The position numbers and the translations under genes were made by a program. Below the pieces are notes generated by a model. That model had not been told where the DNA came from, ran no database searches, and worked only from the letters and a program-made list of their open reading frames with translations. Of a DNA stretch of 64,000 bases, positions 36,349-44,701 are shown piece after piece (position 1 is the stretch's first letter; each line of letters opens with the position of its first letter). Origin of the DNA: Bacillota bacterium (GTDB lineage: Bacteria; Bacillota; UBA4882; UBA8346); assembly GCA_023392595.1 (NCBI GenBank), contig JAEVYU010000031.1, positions 1 to 64,000 of the forward strand. The letters are read 5' to 3'.

Positions 36349-37857
36349 TTATTGGACTTCATCAAGTATACATCCCATAATACTCTCTTGTGACGCTTCT
36401 TCAGTCTTAAATTCCTTAATAATTTGGCCTTCCCGCATTACATAAATCCGATCTGTTAAAGAAAATAATTCTGAAAATTCGGACGAAACTACTATGACCG
36501 CTAATCCCTCTTTGGCCAGCTTATGAATAAGATTATAAATTTCATGTTTAGCTCCGATATCAATGCCCCGGGTGGGTTCATCAAAGATAATCAATTTGCA
36601 TTTTCTGGCGACCCAGCGGGCGATAATTGCTTTCTGCTGATTCCCTCCACTCAATAAGGCAATTTTTTGACTAATACTCGGACTTTTAACATTAAGCATC
36701 TCAGAATGGTCTTTAGCAATCTGAGCTTCTTTTCGCGATATGAAACCCAATTTCGAACTCAACTGGTCAATAATTGGCAATGATATATTGGTTTTAATAC
36801 TTAGCATCGGTAAAATACCTTGGCTGCGCCTCTCCTCAGGAATTAATCCAATTCCCAGATCAATCGCGTCCTTAGGGGAGTGAATTTTTACTTCTTTCCC
36901 CTTAAAAATCACTTGTCCCTCATTGGATCCGTAGACCCCAAAAACCGAATTTACCAATTCTGTTCGCCCTGCTCCGACCAATCCGGCAAAACCGATAATT
37001 TCTCCTTGTCTTACGTAAAAATCAGCGTTATGAATATCATTCGTCTTGTTTTTGCTACAAAAATCATGAACTTCCAATACTTTCTCTCCAAAAGAATGTT
37101 CACGCAACGGACGTTCCCCCAGATTCAACTCCCGCCCCACCATAAATCTGATAACTTCTTCATTATTGGTTGCTGAAATATCTTTCGTAACGACATATCT
37201 CCCATCACGGAAGACAGTAATCTTATCCGATATTTCAAAGACTTCATCCAACTTATGGCAAATATAGATAATCGTCTTACCCTGTTTCCGTAAATCTCTT
37301 AAGATCCCAAACAAATTATTGACTTCCTCGGAAGTCAAGCAAGCCGTTGGTTCATCCATAATCATTACATTACAATTAAGGGCTAAAATCCGTGCAATCT
37401 GCACTAATTGTTGTTGAGCCGGACTTAATCGCTTTGTTATTTCACGAACATCCACATTAATTTTTAATAGGTCGATATATTCCTGTGCCTTAGTATATAA
37501 ATTTTTCCAGCCAACCGGCGAAAACAGACTTTTTTTTGAAGTTAAACCTAATAATATATTTTCAGCTACAGTGATATACGGAACCAAATTTAGCTCTTGA
37601 GGAACAATACCGATTCCATGGGTCTGGGCATCATGCGGATTTTTAGGCGCAAAATCTTTACCATTCAGGTAAATCTTCCCTTGATCCATCGGAAATACGC
37701 CCATAATAATATTCATCGTTGTACTTTTTCCGGCGCCGTTCTCTCCTACCAAAGCATGAATCTCGCCCCGACCGATTTCAAATGAAATATCTTTTAGCGC
37801 TTGAACTCCTGGAAAGCCCTTTGAAATATGTTCGAGTTTTAGAGCAATTTCACTCAT
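36349..37857 (-). CDS. Ribose-type sugar ABC transporter ATPase (RbsA family)
   Basis: A 502-residue protein made of two fused ATPase domains. The first has GENGAGKST, LSPAQQQLVQIARIL and VMIMDEPTACLT; the second has the degenerate Walker A GLVGAGRTELV, signature LSGGNQQKAIIARWV and LIIFDEPTRGIDIGAK. This is the standard RbsA/MglA layout. The ATG at 37857 follows GGGAG at nine bases. It energises the two permeases encoded directly downstream. Confidence 0.93.
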   Translation of the reverse strand: MSEIALKLEHISKGFPGVQALKDISFEIGRGEIHALVGENGAGKSTTMNIIMGVFPMDQGKIYLNGKDFAPKNPHDAQTHGIGIVPQELNLVPYITVAENILLGLTSKKSLFSPVGWKNLYTKAQEYIDLLKINVDVREITKRLSPAQQQLVQIARILALNCNVMIMDEPTACLTSEEVNNLFGILRDLRKQGKTIIYICHKLDEVFEISDKITVFRDGRYVVTKDISATNNEEVIRFMVGRELNLGERPLREHSFGEKVLEVHDFCSKNKTNDIHNADFYVRQGEIIGFAGLVGAGRTELVNSVFGVYGSNEGQVIFKGKEVKIHSPKDAIDLGIGLIPEERRSQGILPMLSIKTNISLPIIDQLSSKLGFISRKEAQIAKDHSEMLNVKSPSISQKIALLSGGNQQKAIIARWVARKCKLIIFDEPTRGIDIGAKHEIYNLIHKLAKEGLAVIVVSSEFSELFSLTDRIYVMREGQIIKEFKTEEASQESIMGCILDEVQ

Positions 37858-37927
37858 ATACCACAACTCCCGTATGAATTAATTGCAACAGGAGAAATCC
37901 TCCCGTTGCAATTAACAATAATTTAGA

Positions 37928-38902
37928 TTACTTTACTTGATAATCCGCCTTTTTGTACTTGGGGTATTTGCTCAGGTCATTATTGGTGATAACAAACGAT
38001 CCTGTATCATGAAGTGCCGAAACGGTTTTCTTATTATTTAAATCATAAAGATAATGTACAGCCAAATATCCCATATCATAGGGTCTTTGAACATCCATGG
38101 CATAAACGATGCCTTTTCTCATATACCGAACCATGTCTGGCAAATCATCTTGGCCAACTACAAAGATTTTACCCCCTTTGTCAGCAGCCTCAACAGCTTT
38201 AGCAGCACCGATCGGAGCACTAGCGTTAGCGCCATAGAATCCTTTAAGATTTGGATGTGCTTTAATAGCATCGGCTGATAACCGGATTGCTTTCTCAAGA
38301 TCGTCATTATCAACCAGTTCGGCGACTATTTTCATTTTTGGATATTTAGCAAGCCCTTCTTTGAAACCAGCCACTCTCTGTCCATGTTGTAAGGAACCCA
38401 AAGAACCGATGAGAACGGCTACTTCGCCTTCTTCGTTACAAGCCTTGGCTAATGCATCAGCCATATCGCGACCATCGGGTTCGTTTTTGGGATGTCCAAT
38501 GAATGAGGCACGTCCGCTATTTTCAGCATCGTTATCAAAGCAAATTGTAGAAATACCCCTTTTAATAGCTTCTTTAATTGCCGGAGTATTGGCAGTCGGA
38601 TCAAGGGACGAAATTGCCAAGCCATCGGGTTTCTTGGCAATTGCAGCCTCAATTGTCTGGGTGTGAAGTGCAGCATCTGCAGTTGTCGGAGCATTCCAAA
38701 TCGCTTTAATGGTAATGCCTTTAGCTTTATATTCTTTAACAGCCGCATTCATTCCGTCAATAACATCTTGATACCAGGGATGAACCAATTTGGGAATAAA
38801 AATAAATGTATAACTCTTTTTGGCGGCATAACCCCCCACAGTCATACTACCGATTAACAAAGCAAATAAAGCAGCAAAGATAAAAGTCTTTTTCATTTTC
38901 AA
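37928..38902 (-). CDS. Sugar ABC transporter substrate-binding protein (Peripla_BP_4 family)
   Basis: An approximately 324-residue ribose/rhamnose-type periplasmic binding protein. The signal MKKTFIFAALFALLIGSMTV ends in YAAKK without a lipobox. The mature part starts with TFIFIPKLVHPWYQDVIDGM and shows KPDGLAISSLDPTA and DNDAENSGR in the ligand cleft. GGAGGG lies six bases before a TTG (38902) and twelve before the ATG (38896); either may be used. It serves the permease/ATPase set downstream. Ligand unknown. Confidence 0.9.
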   Translation of the reverse strand: MKMKKTFIFAALFALLIGSMTVGGYAAKKSYTFIFIPKLVHPWYQDVIDGMNAAVKEYKAKGITIKAIWNAPTTADAALHTQTIEAAIAKKPDGLAISSLDPTANTPAIKEAIKRGISTICFDNDAENSGRASFIGHPKNEPDGRDMADALAKACNEEGEVAVLIGSLGSLQHGQRVAGFKEGLAKYPKMKIVAELVDNDDLEKAIRLSADAIKAHPNLKGFYGANASAPIGAAKAVEAADKGGKIFVVGQDDLPDMVRYMRKGIVYAMDVQRPYDMGYLAVHYLYDLNNKKTVSALHDTGSFVITNNDLSKYPKYKKADYQVK

Positions 38903-39000
38903 TTTCTTCCCTCCATTATATTTTTTACAGGGTTTAAAGAACCAATTGAATACTTTTAATCTCACCTCCAAAAAATATTCGCTCAAGAAAGGTTACCAAG

Positions 39001-39105
39001 GGCTGTCGCAAAAACAATTAAAATCGATAAGATATATATTTCGATGGATACGCGGATACTTACATGTTGTATATTGCCATCAATGCTTTTCTTTTTGCGG
39101 CAGCC
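39001..39105. repeat. Foldback element, copy 3 of the GGCTGTC family
   Basis: GGCTGTCGCAAAAA (39001-39014) pairs with TTTTTGCGGCAGCC (39092-39105), with one G-T pair. CAAG flanks both sides (38997-39000 and 39106-39109), a possible 4-bp target duplication. It lies between the dehydrogenase and binding-protein genes and may shape their relative expression. Confidence 0.6.
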
Positions 39106-39134
39106 CAAGTATTATATCAACCCGTCAATGATAC

Positions 39135-40214
39135 CTAAGGAATTAACGCTACTTTAATAGCTTCATTTCCTTCTTCCGCAAGTTTGAATCCTTGCATGTA
39201 GTCTTTTAGCGGCAATTGATGGGTGATAATCTGATCCACTTTAACAATACCCTCTGCCAAAAACCGGATTGCAGTCGGATAAGTATAGGGACTAATATGA
39301 GCGCCTAAAACATTTAACTCTTTACGATCCCCAATAATGCTCCAATCAACAGTTGTTGGGGCCGAAAAAACGCTAAACTCCACAAATGTACCTAATTTAC
39401 GAAGCATTTTTAGGCCCTGAATAACTCCAGCCGGGCTTCCGGAATTATGAACATAAACATCACACCCATAACCGCCGGTTAAGGATTTTACCTTTTCAAC
39501 AGCGTCTTCTTCCGCAGGATTAATAACAATATCAGCGCCTAACTGTTTGGCAAGTTCAAGTCGTTTTGGTTTCATATCGATCCCAATCAACAGGCTGGGA
39601 TTTTTTAACTTGGCTACTTGAAGCTTTAATAAGCCAATCGGCCCCAATCCAGCAATTACGACCACATCTCCAAATTGAATATCCGCCCGTTCGATAGTAT
39701 GAACCGAGCAAGCCAACGGTTCGATAATTGCGCCATAAGCAAAAGGAACACTTCTCGGCACTTGATGAACAATATCTTTGGCTGTAAACTTCATATATTC
39801 AGCCATACCCCCATTTACAACCCCTTGATGTCCATGGATATTATGAACTTCGCACATCCAATATTTCCCAGTCTTACAATACCGGCACTCTCCACATGGT
39901 ACAAGTTGTTCGGAAGTTACGCGGTCACCAATATCAACACCATGCTTTTCTTTGGCACCCGGTCCTAAAGCAACTACATCCCCAACATATTCATGTCCGG
40001 GAATGACCGGCGGTTTAGTCCATTGGGGAAGTATATCATCGCCCCAAAACATTGCAGCACCTTTAAAAGATTTCACATCTCCTGCACAAATACCACAGGC
40101 TTCAACTTTAACTAAAACCTCTTCGGGGCCAGGTGTAGGAACAGGAACAGTTTCAAGTCTGTTATCATGTGGCCCGTGTGTAACAACCGCTGTCATCGTA
40201 GACGGTATAGCCAT
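39135..40214 (-). CDS. Zinc-dependent polyol dehydrogenase, erythritol/L-threitol dehydrogenase-like
   Basis: A 359-residue medium-chain dehydrogenase. Catalytic zinc residues are in CGICAGDVKSFKGA and GHEYVGDVV; the structural zinc has four Cys in VPCGECRYCKTGKYWMCE; the NAD(P) fold shows GLGPIGLLK and the acidic IGIDMK. FKGAAMFWGDD, GTFVEFSVFS and TVDWSIIGDRKELNVLGAH resemble erythritol/L-threitol dehydrogenases as I remember them. It should oxidise a polyol to a 2-ketose. GGAGGG precedes the ATG. It is the promoter-proximal gene of the cluster. Confidence 0.87.
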   Translation of the reverse strand: MAIPSTMTAVVTHGPHDNRLETVPVPTPGPEEVLVKVEACGICAGDVKSFKGAAMFWGDDILPQWTKPPVIPGHEYVGDVVALGPGAKEKHGVDIGDRVTSEQLVPCGECRYCKTGKYWMCEVHNIHGHQGVVNGGMAEYMKFTAKDIVHQVPRSVPFAYGAIIEPLACSVHTIERADIQFGDVVVIAGLGPIGLLKLQVAKLKNPSLLIGIDMKPKRLELAKQLGADIVINPAEEDAVEKVKSLTGGYGCDVYVHNSGSPAGVIQGLKMLRKLGTFVEFSVFSAPTTVDWSIIGDRKELNVLGAHISPYTYPTAIRFLAEGIVKVDQIITHQLPLKDYMQGFKLAEEGNEAIKVALIP

Positions 40215-40256
40215 TTATAAATCCCTCCCAGATTTATATCGAACCAAACAGCATTT

Positions 40257-40291
40257 AGTTCGTTTGTGTATATTAATGTTCAATACGAACT
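40257..40291. promoter_or_regulatory. Candidate operator of the polyol cluster
   Basis: AGTTCGT (40257-40263) and ACGAACT (40285-40291) form an exact inverted repeat with a 21-base spacer, 45-80 bases before the dehydrogenase start. Further ACGAA half-sites occur at 40482 and 40497. DeoR-family regulators often bind such spaced repeats, so this is a plausible target of the protein at 32572; inference only. Confidence 0.4.
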
Positions 40292-40570
40292 CTAATTATC
40301 CTCCTTTATTTTAAAATTTCTTTTACATTTTGTTCATTTATTTCTCGGGATCACATTTACAATATCAGTCTATAATTACATATACATAATATATCTGAAA
40401 TTATTCAGGATAACCAGATCCAGCCTTTTATAATAATATTTCTGTAATTATATTTTTACAATGTAATCGCTTGTGTTCTAAACGAACATTTTTTATACGA
40501 AATTAAAACAATAACGATTAAATTCTATTTACTTGGTAATTATCTAAAGCAAACTTTCCCGGCTCAAAAT

Positions 40571-40600
40571 AAAAAAGCTCCTAAATCAAGGAGTTTTTTT
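40571..40600. terminator. Bidirectional terminator-like hairpin in a divergent intergenic region
   Basis: CTCCT (40578-40582) pairs with AGGAG (40589-40593); a run of A precedes and a run of T follows, so it could terminate on either strand. It lies between two divergent genes, where no transcript is expected to end, so it may belong to a leader or a lost gene. Confidence 0.45.
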
Positions 40601-40625
40601 AGAAAGAAAAGCTATCCAACAATAT

Positions 40626-40654
40626 TTGCGCCTTTGTAATGCTCATGATACAAT
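40626..40654 (+). promoter_or_regulatory. Candidate promoter of the nuclease-helicase gene
   Basis: TTGCGC (40626-40631), a 17-base spacer and TACAAT (40649-40654), with transcription expected near 40661 and the GGAGG of the gene at 40675. Confidence 0.5.
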
Positions 40655-40685
40655 AAAGATGCAATATCAGATCGGAGGATCCTAA

Positions 40686-43046
40686 TTGCCGCAACAAGTC
40701 CTTAAAATCGCTGTAAAAGACCTATTGGAATTGCTATATCACCCGAAAGATCTCGGGACTTATCTCTCTCCGGCCACCCGCGCCCAAGAGGGGACCATGG
40801 GTCACCATTTACTGACTTCCCAGAGACCTTCGGGCTATCAAAAAGAAGTTCCGATCGAATACACTTATGATACACCGGATTATCTTTTGATCGTTCAAGG
40901 CCGGATGGATGGAATCATTCAAACATCGACCGAAATCATAGTGGAAGAAATCAAAACGACTTACAGCAATCTTTCCGACTTGACGCCGGATCGTTACCCC
41001 TCTCATAAAGCTCAATTACAACTCTATGTCTATTTTCTGACGGCCAAAAATCCGGACCGCAAAATCACCGGGCGCCTGACCTATCTCAATTTGGATGATT
41101 TGTCCGAACGCAGTTTTGAATTGGAAATCTCTCCGGCTGGCGCTCAAAAATTATTTATATCCTTAGCCGAGCAATTCCTTCATAATCGCAAAGATCGCGA
41201 TGATTGGCTCAAAATACGCAATCAGTCTATCGACGGATTGCCATTTCCCTTTGCAGACCGGCGCAACGGCCAAGATGAATTAATTGATTTGGTTTCCGAA
41301 GCCATTCAGCAAGAGCGGGATCTTTTAGTGGAGGCTGCCACCGGTATCGGTAAAACCATTGGAGTATTATTTCCCGCTTTAAAAAATTTGGCCTGCGGCG
41401 AAAGGTATAGCCAAATCTTTTTCCTTACCGCCAAAACGGCCGGCAAGGAAATCCTCAAAAAAACCGTCATGGCCAGCAAAAATTCAGGGTTGCATTTGCG
41501 CACGGTATTCATTGAAGCCAAAGAGCGGGTATGCCTCTCACCGGGCTGCCAATGCCATCCCAATTATTGTCCCTACGCCCGCGATTATTACGCCAAGGTG
41601 AGTCAAATTGAAGCCGGCATCCTCGAAAATGAACTCATAGTTCCGGAAATGGTCATGGACTATGCCAAGCAATACGAAGTCTGCCCCTTTGAACTCTCCC
41701 TCGATTTGTCGATCAGCGCCGATCTCATCGTCTGTGATTACAACTATGTGTTTGATCCGGGCGTCTACTTAAAACGCTTCTTTCTCCAGACCGGCCGTAA
41801 GGATTTTCTCTTCCTGGTCGATGAAGCTCACAATTTAGCTGTGCGAGGCCGCGATATGTATTCGGCCACTTTGGAACTTCAAGCCCTGGTTTCCTTTCGT
41901 ACCCTGGTCATGGTGGAAAGGCCCAAGGTGGCCGCCTTCTGCCGATCCGTGGAAGCTTTTTTTCAGGACTGGCTTCAGGAAATGGCCAATGAAGAGCGTC
42001 CGGGGATCAGGTTATCTCATTTGCCTGACTTTTTAGAGCCTGCACTAGAACGTTTATCCGCCTCCGTTGAGTTGTTGCTGCGGGAGCATCTTCCGCCGGA
42101 GTTGCGGCAGAAAATCCAGGAATTCTATTTTAACTTGACCGCTTTTGCGCGAATCGCCGCATTAACCGGAAAAGAATATGCCATTTATGTAAAAAAAGAG
42201 CAAGACCGTACCTTCTTACGGCTTTTTTGCCTGAATCCCGGGCCTTTGCTCCGACGCCGGCTCGATCAGGGCCGCTTGGCAGTTTTCTTTTCGGCGACCC
42301 TCTCGCCAATCGCCTACTTTCGTGAACTATTGGGCGCTCACACGGATTCATTGACTCTGCAGTTGACTTCGCCATTTCCGCAAGAGACCCGATTATACCT
42401 GCACGTGCCGGGAATTGATACCCGCTATAAAAGCCGCGAGACTTCGGCTCCGGCTCTTATCCGCTGTATCTATGACTTCGTTACCAGCAGGGTTGGCAAT
42501 TATTTGGTCTTTTTCCCCTCCTATAATTACCTCAAAGCAATTTGGCCTCAGCTAAACCAAGCCTTGGCTGGAAAGGCCAATATTTATGCCCAAAGTGTAG
42601 CCATGAAAGAGGGTCAAAGGCATGAATTCTTGAAACGGATCACCACCGTGGGGACCGGCCGTTCCAATATCGGCCTGGCCGTCCTCGGTGGCCTTTTCGG
42701 GGAAGGCATTGACCTGCCGGGTGAACAACTTATCGGCGCAGCGATTATCGGCCCGGGACTGCCGGTTATTAACGACGAGCAGGAATTAATCCGGATGTAT
42801 TTTGACGAACGGAATAATGAAGGCTTTCTGTTTGCCTATTTGATCCCTGGATTAATCAGAGTCGTTCAATCGGCAGGAAGGGTTTTCCGTACCCCGGAGG
42901 ATAAAGGGGCCGTCTTATTTGTGGACGACCGTTTTTTAGATGAACGGTACCAGGAGCTGTTGCCTCCTGATTGGTTTAAAGCCGGCCGGCCGTTTTCCAG
43001 CTCTGACTACAAATTCCTTTTGCGGGCCTTTTGGAATGAAAGCTGA
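40686..43046 (+). CDS. PD-(D/E)XK nuclease fused to a DinG/XPD-type DNA helicase
   Basis: A 786-residue protein starting at TTG seven bases after GGAGG. Residues 1-160 look like a Cas4/RecB-type nuclease: GRMDGI (about 73) followed by VEEIKTT (about 88) supplies the D...ExK metal site. The helicase part has EAATGIGKT (about 220), a cysteine cluster CLSPGCQCHPNYCPY (about 282) fitting a 4Fe-4S domain, LVDEAHNL (about 377), VFFSATL and the motif VI region QSAGRVFRT. It likely unwinds 5' tailed DNA during repair. It is a single-gene unit. Confidence 0.88.
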   Translation: MPQQVLKIAVKDLLELLYHPKDLGTYLSPATRAQEGTMGHHLLTSQRPSGYQKEVPIEYTYDTPDYLLIVQGRMDGIIQTSTEIIVEEIKTTYSNLSDLTPDRYPSHKAQLQLYVYFLTAKNPDRKITGRLTYLNLDDLSERSFELEISPAGAQKLFISLAEQFLHNRKDRDDWLKIRNQSIDGLPFPFADRRNGQDELIDLVSEAIQQERDLLVEAATGIGKTIGVLFPALKNLACGERYSQIFFLTAKTAGKEILKKTVMASKNSGLHLRTVFIEAKERVCLSPGCQCHPNYCPYARDYYAKVSQIEAGILENELIVPEMVMDYAKQYEVCPFELSLDLSISADLIVCDYNYVFDPGVYLKRFFLQTGRKDFLFLVDEAHNLAVRGRDMYSATLELQALVSFRTLVMVERPKVAAFCRSVEAFFQDWLQEMANEERPGIRLSHLPDFLEPALERLSASVELLLREHLPPELRQKIQEFYFNLTAFARIAALTGKEYAIYVKKEQDRTFLRLFCLNPGPLLRRRLDQGRLAVFFSATLSPIAYFRELLGAHTDSLTLQLTSPFPQETRLYLHVPGIDTRYKSRETSAPALIRCIYDFVTSRVGNYLVFFPSYNYLKAIWPQLNQALAGKANIYAQSVAMKEGQRHEFLKRITTVGTGRSNIGLAVLGGLFGEGIDLPGEQLIGAAIIGPGLPVINDEQELIRMYFDERNNEGFLFAYLIPGLIRVVQSAGRVFRTPEDKGAVLFVDDRFLDERYQELLPPDWFKAGRPFSSSDYKFLLRAFWNES

Positions 43047-43565
43047 ATTGTAAATCTTTCCCCAACCCCCTTCTTATAGCCCGTCTCATTCCCCTAAGAC
43101 GACATTCCGCCTTACCAGACATCCAGGATAGGATTCATAAGACCAAACTCTTCTGAGCGCACCTCCATCCAATGTAAGCTACATGTAGTGGGCAAATCAT
43201 TCCACGGGATGTTTATTCCCTTTGAATGACCCTTTATTAATCATCCTTGAAATATTGTTAATATTATGTTATCATTCTTTACAAGCATAAATAAACAAAA
43301 TTTTTACTATATATTATAATAAAAATTTAATTCGACGAAGTCGAGCTAAATGCAATTTAATTTATAATGGTAAAATTAGATTTGTTCTTTTTTTCCTCTT
43401 TATATCTTTTGTGATACCAAGCCCTGCGGAACCATTTTTTACATACTATTACAGCTGGGTTCCCTTACCGACTTGTTACGAGGGGGTGAGCACGGCAGAT
43501 TTTAAATTCTCAATATACGGCGATTTCGATTGATTAAAAAATTCTTTGAAGGAGGATCCTCATTA
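43047..43565. other. Intergenic region with long leader of the second porin-like gene
   Basis: No gene is seen in about 520 bases. It includes a good promoter candidate (43247-43275) and an inverted repeat of AAATTTTTA (43298-43306) with TAAAAATTT (43320-43328). The predicted leader of about 280 bases is long and may be regulatory. Confidence 0.4.
43247..43275 (+). promoter_or_regulatory. Candidate promoter of the second porin-like gene
   Basis: TTGAAA (43247-43252), a 17-base spacer and TATCAT (43270-43275). The start of transcription would be near 43282, leaving a leader of about 280 bases that includes the AT-rich inverted repeat. Confidence 0.4.
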
Positions 43566-44519
43566 ATGAAAAAAATACTCATATCCATACTTAGCACGCT
43601 CCTGATATTCTCATTCGTCCCCGCCGCTATGGCTATCGATCTCTCCTATGACGGACGAGTCCGGTTCAACTATTTGCGGGATCAAACGATAGATACATAC
43701 GAGGATAAGCTCGATATTCTCGCTTATGTCCATGCAAAAATCGACGACGATACTACTTTCACGGTTGGAATCCGTGATTACACCAAAAGCGCTTCCATCG
43801 TCGATTCGGTTAACGACTCCAACAAATTATATATCTATGAGGGTTATGCCACTTTCAAAAAGCCTTTTGGAACGATTACAGTCGGTAGTTATGACTTTTG
43901 GACTTCCGGGGATCTCACCGTCCTGGACTACATCGTCAATGATATTCAGTCGGACGGCGCCGTAATCTACGAAGCGCCTTTCAAAAACGGCTTTATCGCC
44001 AAGGCATTTTACGGCCGCGGCACCAGCGATAATCAAAAAATATATAGCACCAAAGGCGTCTGGGATTTTACTTTGGGTTATGCCAGTGATGTGTGGGGCC
44101 TTGACATCAATGCCGTAGATAGCCGCCTCAAAGATACGTCGGACACTGACAACGACGGTACAAATGATACCGCATCGGGCGACTACTACGGGGTTGCCAC
44201 CGTAGTTAACGCTTTTTACGTACCGGTCAAGCCCCTGCGGCTCTATTACAACTATGAGACCCGGGACGAAAACGGCTATGACAACCGTCAATCTATTGTC
44301 GGCTTTAATTTCAGCCCCACCGAAAAATTGGCCTTCATCGGTGAATATGACACCGAAAAAACCGATACGGATTTAAACAATTGGGGTTTTCGAATTAACT
44401 ATAAGATTACCAAAAACACCCTGTTGGCTTTTATCCGGCTTCAAGAAAAATTTCATGGTTGCCTCGGCAATTCATTGGATGCCGATTTTTCAATGGTCCG
44501 GCTCCAGATCAGTTTCTAA
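43566..44519 (+). CDS. Porin-like outer-membrane beta-barrel protein (second)
   Basis: A 317-residue exported protein; GGAGG lies upstream of the ATG at 43566. Signal peptide MKKILISILSTLLIFSFVPA, cleavage near AMA. The rest is a series of amphipathic strands with Asp/Asn turns (for example DTSDTDNDGTNDTASGD, calcium-site-like) and a terminal Phe (LQISF). FGTITVGSYDFWTSG resembles the GNVSFGQIRVNPS segment of the first porin. It directly precedes a peptide transporter operon, so it may provide outer-membrane passage for the ligand. Confidence 0.72.
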   Translation: MKKILISILSTLLIFSFVPAAMAIDLSYDGRVRFNYLRDQTIDTYEDKLDILAYVHAKIDDDTTFTVGIRDYTKSASIVDSVNDSNKLYIYEGYATFKKPFGTITVGSYDFWTSGDLTVLDYIVNDIQSDGAVIYEAPFKNGFIAKAFYGRGTSDNQKIYSTKGVWDFTLGYASDVWGLDINAVDSRLKDTSDTDNDGTNDTASGDYYGVATVVNAFYVPVKPLRLYYNYETRDENGYDNRQSIVGFNFSPTEKLAFIGEYDTEKTDTDLNNWGFRINYKITKNTLLAFIRLQEKFHGCLGNSLDADFSMVRLQISF

Positions 44520-44539
44520 GAATCGCACATTTCCCACGT

Positions 44540-44565
44540 AGGGCTGTCCTTTTGAGGATAGCCCT
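44540..44565 (+). terminator. Hairpin after the second porin-like gene
   Basis: AGGGCTGTCCT and AGGATAGCCCT form an 11-pair stem with one G-T pair, 20 bases after the stop codon. There is no T-tract, so termination may be partial, allowing read-through to the peptide operon. Confidence 0.5.
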
Positions 44566-44701
44566 GAAACTACTGGGGAGAAATCGCTCCGATTTATTTT
44601 TCGATCAAAATTTTTCAAGGTAAGGAAAAATTAAAGGCCCCATGGCAAATATCCCTGTCATTTTATTTCCCTAATTTATTTATTGCGAGGAGGCTTTCGT
44701 C

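Noticed and set aside
40455..40480. Catabolite repression (cre) site near TGTAATCGCTTGTG
   Set aside because: It departs from the cre consensus at several positions and is far from the dehydrogenase start.
43827..44291. 154-codon minus-strand frame within the second porin gene
   Set aside because: It is a shadow of the porin coding sequence; the plus-strand protein has a signal peptide and a good ribosome-binding site.
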